DNA from: Nocardia aurantia
GTDB taxonomy: Bacteria > Actinomycetota > Actinomycetes > Mycobacteriales > Mycobacteriaceae
NCBI RefSeq assembly: GCF_009604425.1
Contig: NZ_WEGI01000018.1
Location: 59,910 to 123,909 of the forward strand
Direction: 5' to 3'
Length of the DNA: 64,000 nt
Shown here one piece after another: positions 36,313 to 44,616 of this stretch. Each line of letters begins with the position of its first letter. Within the stretch, counting starts at the first letter, position 1. The translations under genes and the position numbers were made by a program. Under the pieces are notes generated by a model, which was given only the letters and a program-made list of their open reading frames with translations, ran no database searches and was not told where the DNA came from.

Positions 36313-37584
36313 TCAGCTGCCCGTGGTGGGCGATGGCACCGTCTTCCGCTCGGTCAGCCAGAACACGAACGCGGCCAGCGGGAATGCCGTGCCGAGCACC
36401 ACCACGCCCGCCCACCCGTACCGGGCGAACGCGATGCCCGCGCCCGCGGAACCGAGTGCGCCGCCGACGAAGAACGTCGCGATGTACAGCGTGTTCAGTC
36501 TGCTGCGCTCCGCCGGGTTCAACGCGTAGATGGCTCGTTGCCCGAGTACGAGCGTGGTCTGCACGGCGAGATCGAGGAAGACCGCGCCGAAGATGAGCGC
36601 CCACAACCGATCCTGCCACAACGTGACGGCGAAGCTGCCCGCCGCCAGCAGGAACGCCACGCCGGTCACCCACCGTTCGTGGCCCTGATCGCCGAGCCGG
36701 CCCGCCAGCGGCGCCATGAAGACTCCCAGCACACCGGCGATCGCGAACAATCCGATCGATATCTGCGAGAAGTGAAACGGCGGTCGGGCGAGCAACAGGG
36801 TTATCGCGGTCCAGAAGACGCTGAACGATCCGAACATGGCCGCCTGGTAGAAGGCCCGTCGGCGAAGCACGGGCTCGCGCAGATAGATTCGCCCCAAGGA
36901 CGCGAGGAGTCGCCCGTAACCGGTGCCGAATTCCGGTGTGCGCAGTGGCAGGATCCGGCGGAGCAGGATCACCATGACGGCCAGCAGGGCGGCCGAAAAG
37001 ATATACACCGCACGCCATCCGGCGATGCCCGCGATGATTCCGGACACCGAGCGGGCGAGCACGATCCCGGTCAGCAGCCCGCTCATCACCTGCCCGACCA
37101 CCCGGCCGCGCGCGTGCGGTGGCGCCAGGTGCGCCGCGAACGGCACCAGCACCTGTGCCACCACCGATGTCAGCCCGATCGCGAGCGCGGCGGCGAGAAA
37201 GCCCGGCAACGTGGTCGTCGCCGAGGCCGCCAGCAGCGCGAGTACGGCGACGGACATGACGACGGTGATCAACCGGCGATTCTCGAACAGGTCGCCCAGC
37301 GGCGCGACCAGCAGCAGCCCGGCCGCGTAACCGAGCTGCGTGACCGTGACGACCATGCCCGCGGCGGACTGGCTCACATGGAACGCCGACGCGATCGTGA
37401 TGATCAACGGCTGCGCGTAGTAGAGGTTCGCGGCGGCCAGCCCACACGCGACCGCGAACACCACGACCAAGGCCGAGGAAAGGGTGTGCGCCGGGCCGGC
37501 GGGCGCCGACTCACCTGCCGGTGCCGCCGGCCCCTCGGTCACAGGATGCCCCACCAGGATGTCGGTGTCGTCGTGCCGCGTCAT
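36313..37584 (-). CDS. MFS transporter (DHA1-type, 12 TM)
   Basis: 423 residues from the ATG at 37584, with about 12 hydrophobic helices. The motif A region is GYAAGLLLVAPLGDLFENRR between helices 2 and 3, and the pair SVVAQVLVPFAAHL later fits the multidrug or metabolite exporter family. The gene is divergent from a LysR-type regulator starting at 37659, so control by that regulator is likely. Its substrate is unknown. Confidence 0.85.
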   Translation of the reverse strand: MTRHDDTDILVGHPVTEGPAAPAGESAPAGPAHTLSSALVVVFAVACGLAAANLYYAQPLIITIASAFHVSQSAAGMVVTVTQLGYAAGLLLVAPLGDLFENRRLITVVMSVAVLALLAASATTTLPGFLAAALAIGLTSVVAQVLVPFAAHLAPPHARGRVVGQVMSGLLTGIVLARSVSGIIAGIAGWRAVYIFSAALLAVMVILLRRILPLRTPEFGTGYGRLLASLGRIYLREPVLRRRAFYQAAMFGSFSVFWTAITLLLARPPFHFSQISIGLFAIAGVLGVFMAPLAGRLGDQGHERWVTGVAFLLAAGSFAVTLWQDRLWALIFGAVFLDLAVQTTLVLGQRAIYALNPAERSRLNTLYIATFFVGGALGSAGAGIAFARYGWAGVVVLGTAFPLAAFVFWLTERKTVPSPTTGS

Positions 37585-37632
37585 ACGTCCATGGTCCAAC
37601 CGGGACGTGATCAATGAAAGCGATGAATTTCG

Positions 37633-37646
37633 ATAGACCCATCTAT
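37633..37646. promoter_or_regulatory. Inverted repeat ATAGA-N4-TCTAT between MFS and LysR genes
   Basis: ATAGA (37633-37637) and TCTAT (37642-37646) lie in an AT-rich 75-bp divergent gap, 13 bp before the LysR start. A LysR-type T-N11-A box could be built around it. Candidate autoregulatory site. Confidence 0.4.
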
Positions 37647-37658
37647 AGTGTCGATGGC

Positions 37659-38552
37659 ATGGAGTTGCGTCAGATCGAATGCTTCCTCGCCTGCGATGAA
37701 CACCGGTCTTTCACCGCGGCCGCCCGCGCCCTGAACCTCGTGCAATCGGCGGTGTCGACAAGCGTGGCGAAGCTGGAACGCGAGCTCGGTGCGCGGCTGT
37801 TCGACCGGACCCCGCACGCCCTCGTGCTGACCGAAGCGGGCCGGGCGATGCTCGATCCGGCCCGGTCGATGCTGCGGGCCCGCCGCGACGTCGTCGACGC
37901 GATCGACGCGGCCCGGGGACAGGTGCGCGGCGAGGTCGTGATCGGCAACCTGATGAACGTCTACACCCTCGACCTCGCCGGCGTGATCGCCGATATCCAC
38001 CGCCGCCATCCGGAGGTCACGCTGCAGATGCGACAGAGCATCTCCGGTGTGGGCGGCAATGTCGCGGGGTTGCGCGACGGCAGTCTCGACATCGCCCTGC
38101 TGGCGGGTACGGCCACCGAACTCCCGGGCATCACCCTGTACCCGATCAGTGCGGAGAACCTGGTCCTGTGCACCGCACCGGACCACCCCCTCGCGGGCCG
38201 CCCCTTCCGCGCCGCCGACCTGGACGGGGTCAGATTCGTCGACTTCGCCCCCGGTTGGGGCGTCCGCGGCATCGCCGATACGCTGTTCCCGGCCCGCCAC
38301 CCCGTGATCGAGGTCGCCGATCAGTTCTTCGCACTGGAACTGGTGGCGAAGGACTTCGGGGTCACCCTGGTACCCCGGTCGGTCGCCGAACGCGCGAGCG
38401 GCATCGTGTGCGCCGAATCCGCGGGTGCCCCGATCCCCTGGAACCTCGTCATCGCGCACGACGCACAACGCACACCGTCCAACGCCGCCCGGACGTTCAT
38501 CGACGCCGTCTCACCGGCCGCCCGGACCCGCCGATCGGCGCGGCGACCCTGA
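37659..38552 (+). CDS. LysR-family transcriptional regulator
   Basis: 297 residues. Winged HTH at about 1-62 (ELRQIECFLACDEHRSFTAAARAL then LVQSAVSTSVAKLE), followed by a periplasmic-binding-like effector domain. The in-frame start at 37614 would add 15 unlikely residues; ATG at 37659 begins with the classical MELRQIECFL. Divergent from the MFS gene with the palindrome between them. Confidence 0.92.
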   Translation: MELRQIECFLACDEHRSFTAAARALNLVQSAVSTSVAKLERELGARLFDRTPHALVLTEAGRAMLDPARSMLRARRDVVDAIDAARGQVRGEVVIGNLMNVYTLDLAGVIADIHRRHPEVTLQMRQSISGVGGNVAGLRDGSLDIALLAGTATELPGITLYPISAENLVLCTAPDHPLAGRPFRAADLDGVRFVDFAPGWGVRGIADTLFPARHPVIEVADQFFALELVAKDFGVTLVPRSVAERASGIVCAESAGAPIPWNLVIAHDAQRTPSNAARTFIDAVSPAARTRRSARRP

Positions 38553-38781
38553 CCCGGATCCGCGGCGGTGCCGGAAACCACCCGAACCCACCGCGCGACA
38601 CCGACTCTCGCCGTAACCGCCACGCCGTGGGATTTGCGGTGCGAGCAGCTTCGTGTTCATCGCCGGTATTTTCTGCACTGCCCTCGGATACGTTGCCGCT
38701 CAACCGTACTCGGGCGAGTTGCGGCAATGGGAGACGTCGTGTGGCGATACCGGCCTGCCGCCACTGGCTTGCGGTGACAGC

Positions 38782-39216
38782 TCACCCGATGATGCCGGAT
38801 TCGCGTAGTCGCTCGATTCGATCCCAGATTTCGGCCTCGGGCGGAAAGAAGAATTCGAGATCATCGACGACACGAAGCTGCTCGATGATGTTCCCCAGCC
38901 GTGCGGCCATATCGGAATGACGGGACCAGTAGTCATCAGAAACTTGCAGCGCAGCAACCAGAAGATCCCCGGGATAGAAATCTCCCTGCACCAATGGGTT
39001 TCCTTCCAACAGTGCGAGCGCACGAGGTACGAGCACGGAAATATTCTCTCGTTGTCCGAGTAGTACACGCAGATCTTCGGCTGTCATCGCGTGAATCTGC
39101 TTACGCCGCAATGAATAGACTTTTTTCATCAAACGCGTAGCATCGACGGGTGGATCCCCCCATATGTGGCCGTCGATATTCTCCAGCGTTCGGTCGTCGA
39201 ACTCGTTCCTGGTCAT
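38782..39216 (-). CDS. CdiI-type contact-dependent inhibition immunity protein (orphan)
   Basis: 144 residues. The segment LRVLLGQRENISVLVPRALALLEGNPLVQG split by FYPGDLLVAAL matches the CDI immunity-family pattern (Q-x-x-L-x-x-LvPxAL-x-x-L followed by FYPGDLL). Lower GC than its surroundings. An in-frame GTG at 39264 would add 16 residues; 39216 is used here. There is no intact CdiA/CdiB gene next to it, so it is probably an orphan immunity gene in a toxin-immunity island. Confidence 0.68.
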   Translation of the reverse strand: MTRNEFDDRTLENIDGHIWGDPPVDATRLMKKVYSLRRKQIHAMTAEDLRVLLGQRENISVLVPRALALLEGNPLVQGDFYPGDLLVAALQVSDDYWSRHSDMAARLGNIIEQLRVVDDLEFFFPPEAEIWDRIERLRESGIIG

Positions 39217-39339
39217 CTTCCTCACATCTGACGATTCATAACTATCGAGGGACGAACTGCTCACTATATCCAGTTACCGACTGGCCTCCGGACGGGCATC
39301 GAACCGGAGTACTGAGGACGTCCGACAGGCCCGCGAGGA

Positions 39340-39600
39340 TTAGGGAACGTTCGGAATGTCTGCTGCGATTTCGCAGAAGCTGAACAATTCGACGAAGCGC
39401 AGCCCTGGCGGCGGTTCGCCGATTCCGTACCGGCGGACGTGGCTGTTGCCGGCTCGTCGGGCGAAGAATTGTAGGTCCCGCAACCGATATCGGCCAGGTT
39501 CTCGGTGCCGGTGAGATCGAGTTCTTGTAGCACGTGGAAAGGGAATCGTCCGGATGTTCGGGATATCGGGCGTGGTGTCGATGCGGGTTTCAGTGCTGTG
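39340..39600 (-). pseudogene. Frame-disrupted remnant upstream of the orphan immunity gene
   Basis: Read on the minus strand, a natural-looking protein end (RDLQFFARRAGNSHVRR then GEPPPGLRFVELFSFC, IAADIPNVP, stop at 39340) is in one frame. A preceding HVLQELDLTGTENLADIG lies in a different frame, and DTTPDIPNIRTIP returns to the first. This suggests one or two frameshifts in an older gene, perhaps another immunity or toxin tail. No family is assigned. Confidence 0.35.
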
Positions 39601-39657
39601 GGGTCGGCGTATTCGCTGTCCGGAGGATGGTGTGGGGATCGGGCCTCTCGGTCGGAT

Positions 39658-39978
39658 TCAGGGGTGGGTGGAGGACAGTGCGAGGTACTCCCCCGTTGGG
39701 GTCGGCTCGAAGGCGGCGGGGGTGTTCAGTTCGTCGGCGGTCGTGGTGGTCGAGACCAATTCGTTTGTGGGCCAGCGTAAGTGGACTAGTTCGGCTTCTC
39801 CGGTGGAGAGTAGGTCGGCTGCGGTGTGGCGGGCGATCTGCTTCGCTTCTTCGTCGGTCAGGGCGAAGGTGGATCCGCGGAGGAGCCAGAGGAGTTCGAA
39901 TATGCCGACGAAGTCTTCGGCCAGATGGTTTTTGGCCTCGTTCATCAGCCAGGCGGAGGCGGCTTCGTGGTCGGCCAT
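39658..39978 (-). CDS. Probable immunity protein for the type VII toxin
   Basis: 106 residues, acidic (many Asp/Glu), no signal peptide or helix; WLMNEAKNHLAEDFVGIFEL is typical of small cytosolic immunity-like proteins. It starts 2 bp after the stop of the large toxin-like gene. Small acidic protein directly 3' of a polymorphic toxin is the standard immunity arrangement. Family unknown, so function is inferred by position only. Confidence 0.62.
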   Translation of the reverse strand: MADHEAASAWLMNEAKNHLAEDFVGIFELLWLLRGSTFALTDEEAKQIARHTAADLLSTGEAELVHLRWPTNELVSTTTTADELNTPAAFEPTPTGEYLALSSTHP

Positions 39979-39980
39979 CG

Positions 39981-41324
39981 CTACTTCCCTCCCGGAGCGG
40001 GGTTGCCCTGCAACGGTATCTTTATCGTCTTTCCGTTCTGGCTCACTTCCGCGTACGGTCCGTGGGTCAGTGGGTCCGGTCTGTTGCCTTCGCTGTAGCC
40101 GGGCATGATTCTGATCTGACGGCCGAAATTGTCCGGGTCGCGGTAGACGGTGCCTTCACCGCTTCTGCTCGGTGTCGCGGGCCAATCCGAAGGTATTGCT
40201 GCCGCGACCTCTTCGGCGCTCTTGCCGCTCAGTGACTGCGGGTCGAACGTCTTGGGGTCACGGATGTCGGAGGGCGGTGTGGTCTCACCGGCGTTGTGCT
40301 CCAGGTCGTCGATGGCGAGTCGGAGGGCGAGGATGGTGGCGAGGGTGGCGGTGACGTTCTTGATGTTCTTCGCGGTGTCGAAGGCTTCTATGATGCCGAC
40401 CGCGCCTCGGCCGAGGCGGCCCAACAGGCCGAGGATCCGGATCAGTGTGGTGCCTTCGTAGGCGGTGCGGACCGCGTTGACGGTGTTGGCGACTATGGCG
40501 GCGATGCCGCCGCCGGCCGCGACCGCGCCGGCGCCGAAGGTGAAGATCGCGGCGACCGTTCCGGTGGCGGCGGTGATCGCGATGCCGATGGCGGCGGTGG
40601 AGACGATTCCGTTGATCGCCGTGCGGACTTCGCCCGTGCCGGTGGCGTAGTCGCCTACCGCGGTGCTGATCGCGCGGGTGGAGGTGGCTATCTCGGTGGC
40701 GGCTTCGTGGAGTGTGTGCAGGTGCTGGAGCAGGGTTTCCTTGTGGGGATCGGTGACGGTTTCGAACAGGCCGATCACGGTGCGGATGTCGTCGGCCGCC
40801 GCGGTGACGGCGTTGTTGTGCGCGAAGGTGTTCCAGGCGGTGGCGGCGGTGTCGAGTCGGTGGGTGTTGCCGTTCGGCAGGCCGCCCAGTTCGTTCGCGA
40901 TGCCGTCGAGGAATTTCTCGTAGAGGTGGCTGTCGCCGCCGTTGCGGGCGATACCGGGACCGTTGCCCGCGCTGGACGCGGGCATGGTCATTTCGGGGTC
41001 GTAGTACAACGCGGATTCGGTTGGGCGGGAAGGCATGTGGTCGGGATTTTGGCTGATTGCGTAGTTCCAGCCGAACGCGGTCAGTACGTCACCGTATTTC
41101 ACCAGCGCGTCGACCAGCGCCGCCGTCGCGCGGAAATGGTCGGCGGCGACCGTGTCGTATTGCCCGGCCCATTGCCGACAGCCCGGTGCGTCTCCGGCCA
41201 TGCCTTCGCACTCGTGCAGGAGGGTGGCCGCCAGCGGTCCGAATGCCAGGGACAGCCGGTCGGCCAGATCGTGGCATTGCTTTCCGGCGGAATACAGGGT
41301 GGTCCAATGCAATTGGATCGGCAC
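39981..41324 (-). CDS. WXG100-linked polymorphic toxin
   Basis: 447 residues from the GTG at 41324. The N-terminal 130 residues are helical with few charged breaks, like the secretion-targeting region of type VII (LXG/WXG) effectors. A central Gly/Ala hydrophobic stretch (about 240-290) follows. The last 90 residues (SAEEVAAAIPSDWPATPSR then RDPDNFGRQIRIMPGY and HGPYAEVSQNGKTIKIPL) match a recurring C-terminal toxin module of CDI/type VII systems, usually a nuclease; the exact enzyme type is not identified. It lies between two WXG100 genes and an immunity gene. Confidence 0.72.
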   Translation of the reverse strand: MPIQLHWTTLYSAGKQCHDLADRLSLAFGPLAATLLHECEGMAGDAPGCRQWAGQYDTVAADHFRATAALVDALVKYGDVLTAFGWNYAISQNPDHMPSRPTESALYYDPEMTMPASSAGNGPGIARNGGDSHLYEKFLDGIANELGGLPNGNTHRLDTAATAWNTFAHNNAVTAAADDIRTVIGLFETVTDPHKETLLQHLHTLHEAATEIATSTRAISTAVGDYATGTGEVRTAINGIVSTAAIGIAITAATGTVAAIFTFGAGAVAAGGGIAAIVANTVNAVRTAYEGTTLIRILGLLGRLGRGAVGIIEAFDTAKNIKNVTATLATILALRLAIDDLEHNAGETTPPSDIRDPKTFDPQSLSGKSAEEVAAAIPSDWPATPSRSGEGTVYRDPDNFGRQIRIMPGYSEGNRPDPLTHGPYAEVSQNGKTIKIPLQGNPAPGGK

Positions 41325-41327
41325 CCC

Positions 41328-41627
41328 TCACCCCTTTCCGAGCATGCGACCGTTGAGCTCGACGGCTCGCGACACCTTCGCGTGTGCCAGCCGCGCGGCC
41401 TCGTGAGCGGTCCGCACTCCCTCGGCGAAGTCGCGGGCTTCCCGAGCCCAGCGGCGGTGCGCGTCCTGATATGCCGCGGCCGCTTCCGAATTCCACACGC
41501 CCGGAGCGAAACTCGCTACGGCATCGTCGATGGAGTCCAGTTTTTCCGTGACGAATCCCGCCAGACCCGATAAACGCGCGACGATGTCGTCGAGTCTTTC
41601 CAGGTCGACCCGCAGCTCGCTGTCCAT
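41328..41627 (-). CDS. WXG100-family small helical protein
   Basis: 99 residues, two-helix hairpin typical of ESAT-6-like proteins; the turn reads APGVWNSEAAAAYQ, a W-centred variant of WXG (W-x-x). The last residues end in LNGRMLGKG rather than a YxxxD/E export tag. Separated by 3 bases from the toxin, so a secretion partner is likely. Confidence 0.72.
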   Translation of the reverse strand: MDSELRVDLERLDDIVARLSGLAGFVTEKLDSIDDAVASFAPGVWNSEAAAAYQDAHRRWAREARDFAEGVRTAHEAARLAHAKVSRAVELNGRMLGKG

Positions 41628-41636
41628 CCCTTCCCC

Positions 41637-41981
41637 CTACAGTGTCAAACTGCTGATCCCGGTGGTGAGCGCATCTTCGGTCTGCTCATACGTTCCCGCG
41701 GCGCTGTCCAGCGTTTCCGCCAGATCGGCCAGCGCGGCCAGAATTCCAGCACCGCTGTCGCGAGTCTCGGTCCATCCCCGCGCGAATCGGGTCGCCGCGG
41801 GACCCGACCATCCCGACTCCAGCAGCGAGTCCACCTCACTACCGACCGCTTCCAGCGCGGAACGCAATTCCGTACCCGCCTGCGATATCGATCGTCCGAC
41901 CGCCCGAACCACGTCGGGCACCACTTCCACCCTCGCACCCGAGTCGTCCGACTCCGGAGCGCCCCCCTCGACTCCGCCCAT
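41637..41981 (-). CDS. WXG100-family protein (canonical WxG)
   Basis: 114 residues. WSGPAATRFARGWTE carries a canonical WxG turn between two helices. The ATG at 41981 adds an acidic start; an internal GTG near residue 18 (VEVVPDVVR) may be the true start. First gene of the four-gene toxin operon, probably forming a heterodimer with the next WXG protein for type VII secretion. No EccC/EccD machinery lies in the window. Confidence 0.75.
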   Translation of the reverse strand: MGGVEGGAPESDDSGARVEVVPDVVRAVGRSISQAGTELRSALEAVGSEVDSLLESGWSGPAATRFARGWTETRDSGAGILAALADLAETLDSAAGTYEQTEDALTTGISSLTL

Positions 41982-42087
41982 GGCCGCCGAAGCTAGCTGG
42001 CCCGGGCGGTCAGCGTCAATCGTCTCACCGGCGAGTCGGGCCGACCTGCCGGTGATCGCTACGGTGACCGGCCTTATCGGTGCGAAA

Positions 42088-42691
42088 TCATTCGCCGTGG
42101 TGGAGGCGCTGCGGATCGATCAACTGGATCGCCTTGTCATTTCGGCACGCCGCCGAACGTCTCCGAATCCGCGTGCCGGCGCGCCCAATCCCGGGAGATC
42201 CGCTCGAAGTGTGGACCCAGCACCTTGCCACGGAATGTCGGTTGCAGTCGTCTCCGTACCTGCGCGGCGCGGCCCGGCCGTTCGAGGTCACCCCAGTTCT
42301 GTCGCATGACAGTGTGATAGAAGGTGATCAGCGGTTCGGCGATACGGTAGTGGGACCGGTTCTTGCGGAATGCATCCTGTTCGTGCGTGATCATGCCGAC
42401 CTCCTGTAGCACTGACCGCGGATGCGCGAGGTCGGTGGATTTACGCGACAGGTACCCGGCGACGCCGCCACGGGTGGCGTTGCCGTCGGCGATCGCGGCC
42501 AGCACCGAGTGATACAGCGCGGTGTCCTGCAATGCCGGCTCCTCGGCCAGCAGGTAGCGCCCCTCGCGGAACAACGGCCTGGCCGGGTTGGGTACCGCGC
42601 GGACGATCCAGTCGTCGAAATCAGCGGGCCCCGCCGGAGTGTCACCTTGGGTGAACTCTCGACGGTAGGCCGGGGACAACAGTTTGCTCAT
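42088..42691 (-). pseudogene. Truncated DUF234-type ATPase (C-terminal remnant)
   Basis: The open frame 42137-42691 encodes about 184 residues ending in SETFGGVPK. FDDWIVRAVPNPARPLFRE and HYRIAEPLITFYHTVMRQNW match the C-terminal half of archaeal-type AAA ATPases with a DUF234 domain, which are normally about 460 residues. The P-loop half is missing and the frame breaks after GGV, with natural-looking sequence continuing out of frame. Read as a dead gene. Confidence 0.55.
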
Positions 42692-42696
42692 GAAGG

Positions 42697-43299
42697 TCAG
42701 GGCGGATCCGCACTTTCGGCGAGGCTGATCATCAGGTCCCGGCTCTCGTGGAACAGTTCGGCGAAACTCGAATACTCCCGGTAGTCACCGTATTTCGGTT
42801 TGAAGTCGATCGCGGGGTATTCGCCGTCGGGGGTGGTGCGGGTGGGGTCCAGGAGCCAGATGTCCTCGCCGGAGGCGATCAGGAGGGTGCGGCGGAACAG
42901 TTCCAGGAGTTCGTTCGGCTCGTCGGCCTCATCCTCCTCGTCCAGTTCGCTGTAGATCTCGATGAGTTCTTCGCCCCACTGTGTGTTGCGCAGCCAGTCG
43001 ATTTCCGCGCACGTGGCTACCGCGTCGATCCAGCCGCCGACGGCTGCCCAGCCGTCGGTGACGCTCAGGAAGTTCGACAGGCTCGGGGGCAGGGGGATGC
43101 CGAGGCGCAGCGCGGTGGTGGCGAGGGTCTGTTCGGTCGCGGGATCGGTTCCGAACCAATGGGTTTCGAGCTGTTCGGGGGTCAGGTGCGGGCGGACGTA
43201 CCGGTTCGCGGTGCGCACGTAGATCTCTCCGTACCCGGGGAGGTAGGTTCGCCATTCGTCGGGGGTGGTCGGGGCCGGTTCGGCGGGGGTGGCGGTCAC
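42697..43299 (-). CDS. SMI1/KNR4 (SUKH) immunity-type protein
   Basis: 200 residues, GTG start at 43299. SLSNFLSVTDGWAAVGGW and the later EDIWLLDPTRTTPDGEYPA fit the SUKH superfamily, common in immunity proteins for polymorphic and type VI/VII toxins. Highly acidic. It is 5 bp upstream of the dead ATPase gene. No cognate toxin is adjacent. Confidence 0.72.
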   Translation of the reverse strand: MTATPAEPAPTTPDEWRTYLPGYGEIYVRTANRYVRPHLTPEQLETHWFGTDPATEQTLATTALRLGIPLPPSLSNFLSVTDGWAAVGGWIDAVATCAEIDWLRNTQWGEELIEIYSELDEEDEADEPNELLELFRRTLLIASGEDIWLLDPTRTTPDGEYPAIDFKPKYGDYREYSSFAELFHESRDLMISLAESADPP

Positions 43300-43325
43300 G
43301 GGAATCCCTTCTGCCGGAGCGGGAT

Positions 43326-44570
43326 CTATCTCGGAAGGATGGCTACGCGGGCGGGGGCGGTGACGTCCGCGATCGTCGGGCGGACTTCGGCTACGCGGCA
43401 GAGCAATTCGAGGTCCTCGAGGAAGTTCTCGTCGTCCTCGTCGAAGGCCCGGGGGTCGTCGATTCCCATCTCCGCCAGTGCTTTCGTCAGCACGTCGATG
43501 TCGCTGCCCTCGGCGTCACCGGGGCAGTTCTCCTGGAAGGTCGCGAGGGTGTCGCCGTCGCGACTGACCAGGAATACCGAGTCGGCGTTGATGCTGCAGT
43601 ACGACGAGACCGCGAAGGTGCCGCGGGACAGGTCCGGCCGGTTGGATCCCTCCCAGCCGTTGTCCTCCACGAGCAGGGTGTGGGGACCGAGGGCGAATGC
43701 GGCGACCACCTGGTGCCAGTCCGCTTCCTCGTAGCGGGCTCGGCGGAGCAGTTCCGGCCATGTCGCGGTGGAGATCTCGGCGTCGGTGGCGCCGAAGCGG
43801 CGGAGGGCTTCGTCGGGGTCGACGTCGTGGATCACCGTGACGCAGTAGGCCTCGATGTCCAGGCCCGATTCCAGCCAGGCCACGAAGTTCGCGTCGTCCG
43901 CCGCTCGGTGGTCCGCGGTCGGGTCGGCGGGGTGCGCACCGGTCGGGTCGAAGCGGCCTCGGCCGTGTATCCAGCGCACCTCGCCGGCGGCGTCGACCAG
44001 GACGAGCTCCCAGGCGCCGCTCCCGTCCGAGTCGAGGAAGCGCCAGGTCAGCCAGGTGTCCGGTTGTTGCAGGGTCCGTGCCTCGTCGGGCTGTACGACG
44101 GTGATCATTCCGCCGCCGGTGAATCTCCGCTTGTGTACCAGGCCCGCGTGCTCGTCCTGGCGGACCACTGTGCGTTTACCGTTGGCGGACTTCAGGATTC
44201 GGTTTCCGATGATCTCGGCGACGGGGGCCCGGTCGCCGAGTGACACCGCTTCGATCGGGCCGGTGCGCAGGCTGTACACGGGCAGGCCGTCGTCGAGGAG
44301 CACGCCGTCGCCCTCGTCGGTGACGTGCAGCGCGGAGTAGCTGCGTACCGGGGCGTCACCGCGCCAGACGACGGCGGGGCCGTCGTAGACCGCGAAGACG
44401 CCGTCCAGCTCGAGCCGCAGCGATCCCACTTCGCCTGCGGCCCAAGTGATCTCACCGTTTCGGTGGGCTATCACGGCGCGGCCGTCCTCGTCGTAGCGCA
44501 GGGCCCACTCGCCCGACTCGGACTCCACCGGTTCGCCCAGCACAGCGAATTGGCGTAGCAACCGCGGCAT
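43326..44570 (-). CDS. B-lectin-like repeat domain fused to DUF6461
   Basis: 414 residues from the ATG at 44570. The N-terminus has repeated strands such as WALRYDEDGRAVIAHRNG and LELDGVFAVYDGPAVVWRG, with the D-x-x-x-x-V/Y spacing of bulb-type mannose-binding lectins. The C-terminal 150 residues, with VVAAFALGPHTLLVEDNGWE and later SSYCSINADSVFLVS, are a DUF6461 domain. No signal peptide was recognised. A lectin-DUF6461 fusion in an immunity island might be an effector-recognition protein; this is inference. Confidence 0.6.
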   Translation of the reverse strand: MPRLLRQFAVLGEPVESESGEWALRYDEDGRAVIAHRNGEITWAAGEVGSLRLELDGVFAVYDGPAVVWRGDAPVRSYSALHVTDEGDGVLLDDGLPVYSLRTGPIEAVSLGDRAPVAEIIGNRILKSANGKRTVVRQDEHAGLVHKRRFTGGGMITVVQPDEARTLQQPDTWLTWRFLDSDGSGAWELVLVDAAGEVRWIHGRGRFDPTGAHPADPTADHRAADDANFVAWLESGLDIEAYCVTVIHDVDPDEALRRFGATDAEISTATWPELLRRARYEEADWHQVVAAFALGPHTLLVEDNGWEGSNRPDLSRGTFAVSSYCSINADSVFLVSRDGDTLATFQENCPGDAEGSDIDVLTKALAEMGIDDPRAFDEDDENFLEDLELLCRVAEVRPTIADVTAPARVAILPR

Positions 44571-44616
44571 CGCACACTCCCGAAATCCTCGCTCGTTTCG
44601 ACAAGTCGAGCCGACC

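Noticed and set aside
38653..38808. 51-codon plus-strand frame with a hydrophobic start (FIAGIFCTALGYVAA)
   Set aside because: Looks like a small secreted protein but has no clear ribosome site and overlaps the CdiI gene end; too weak.
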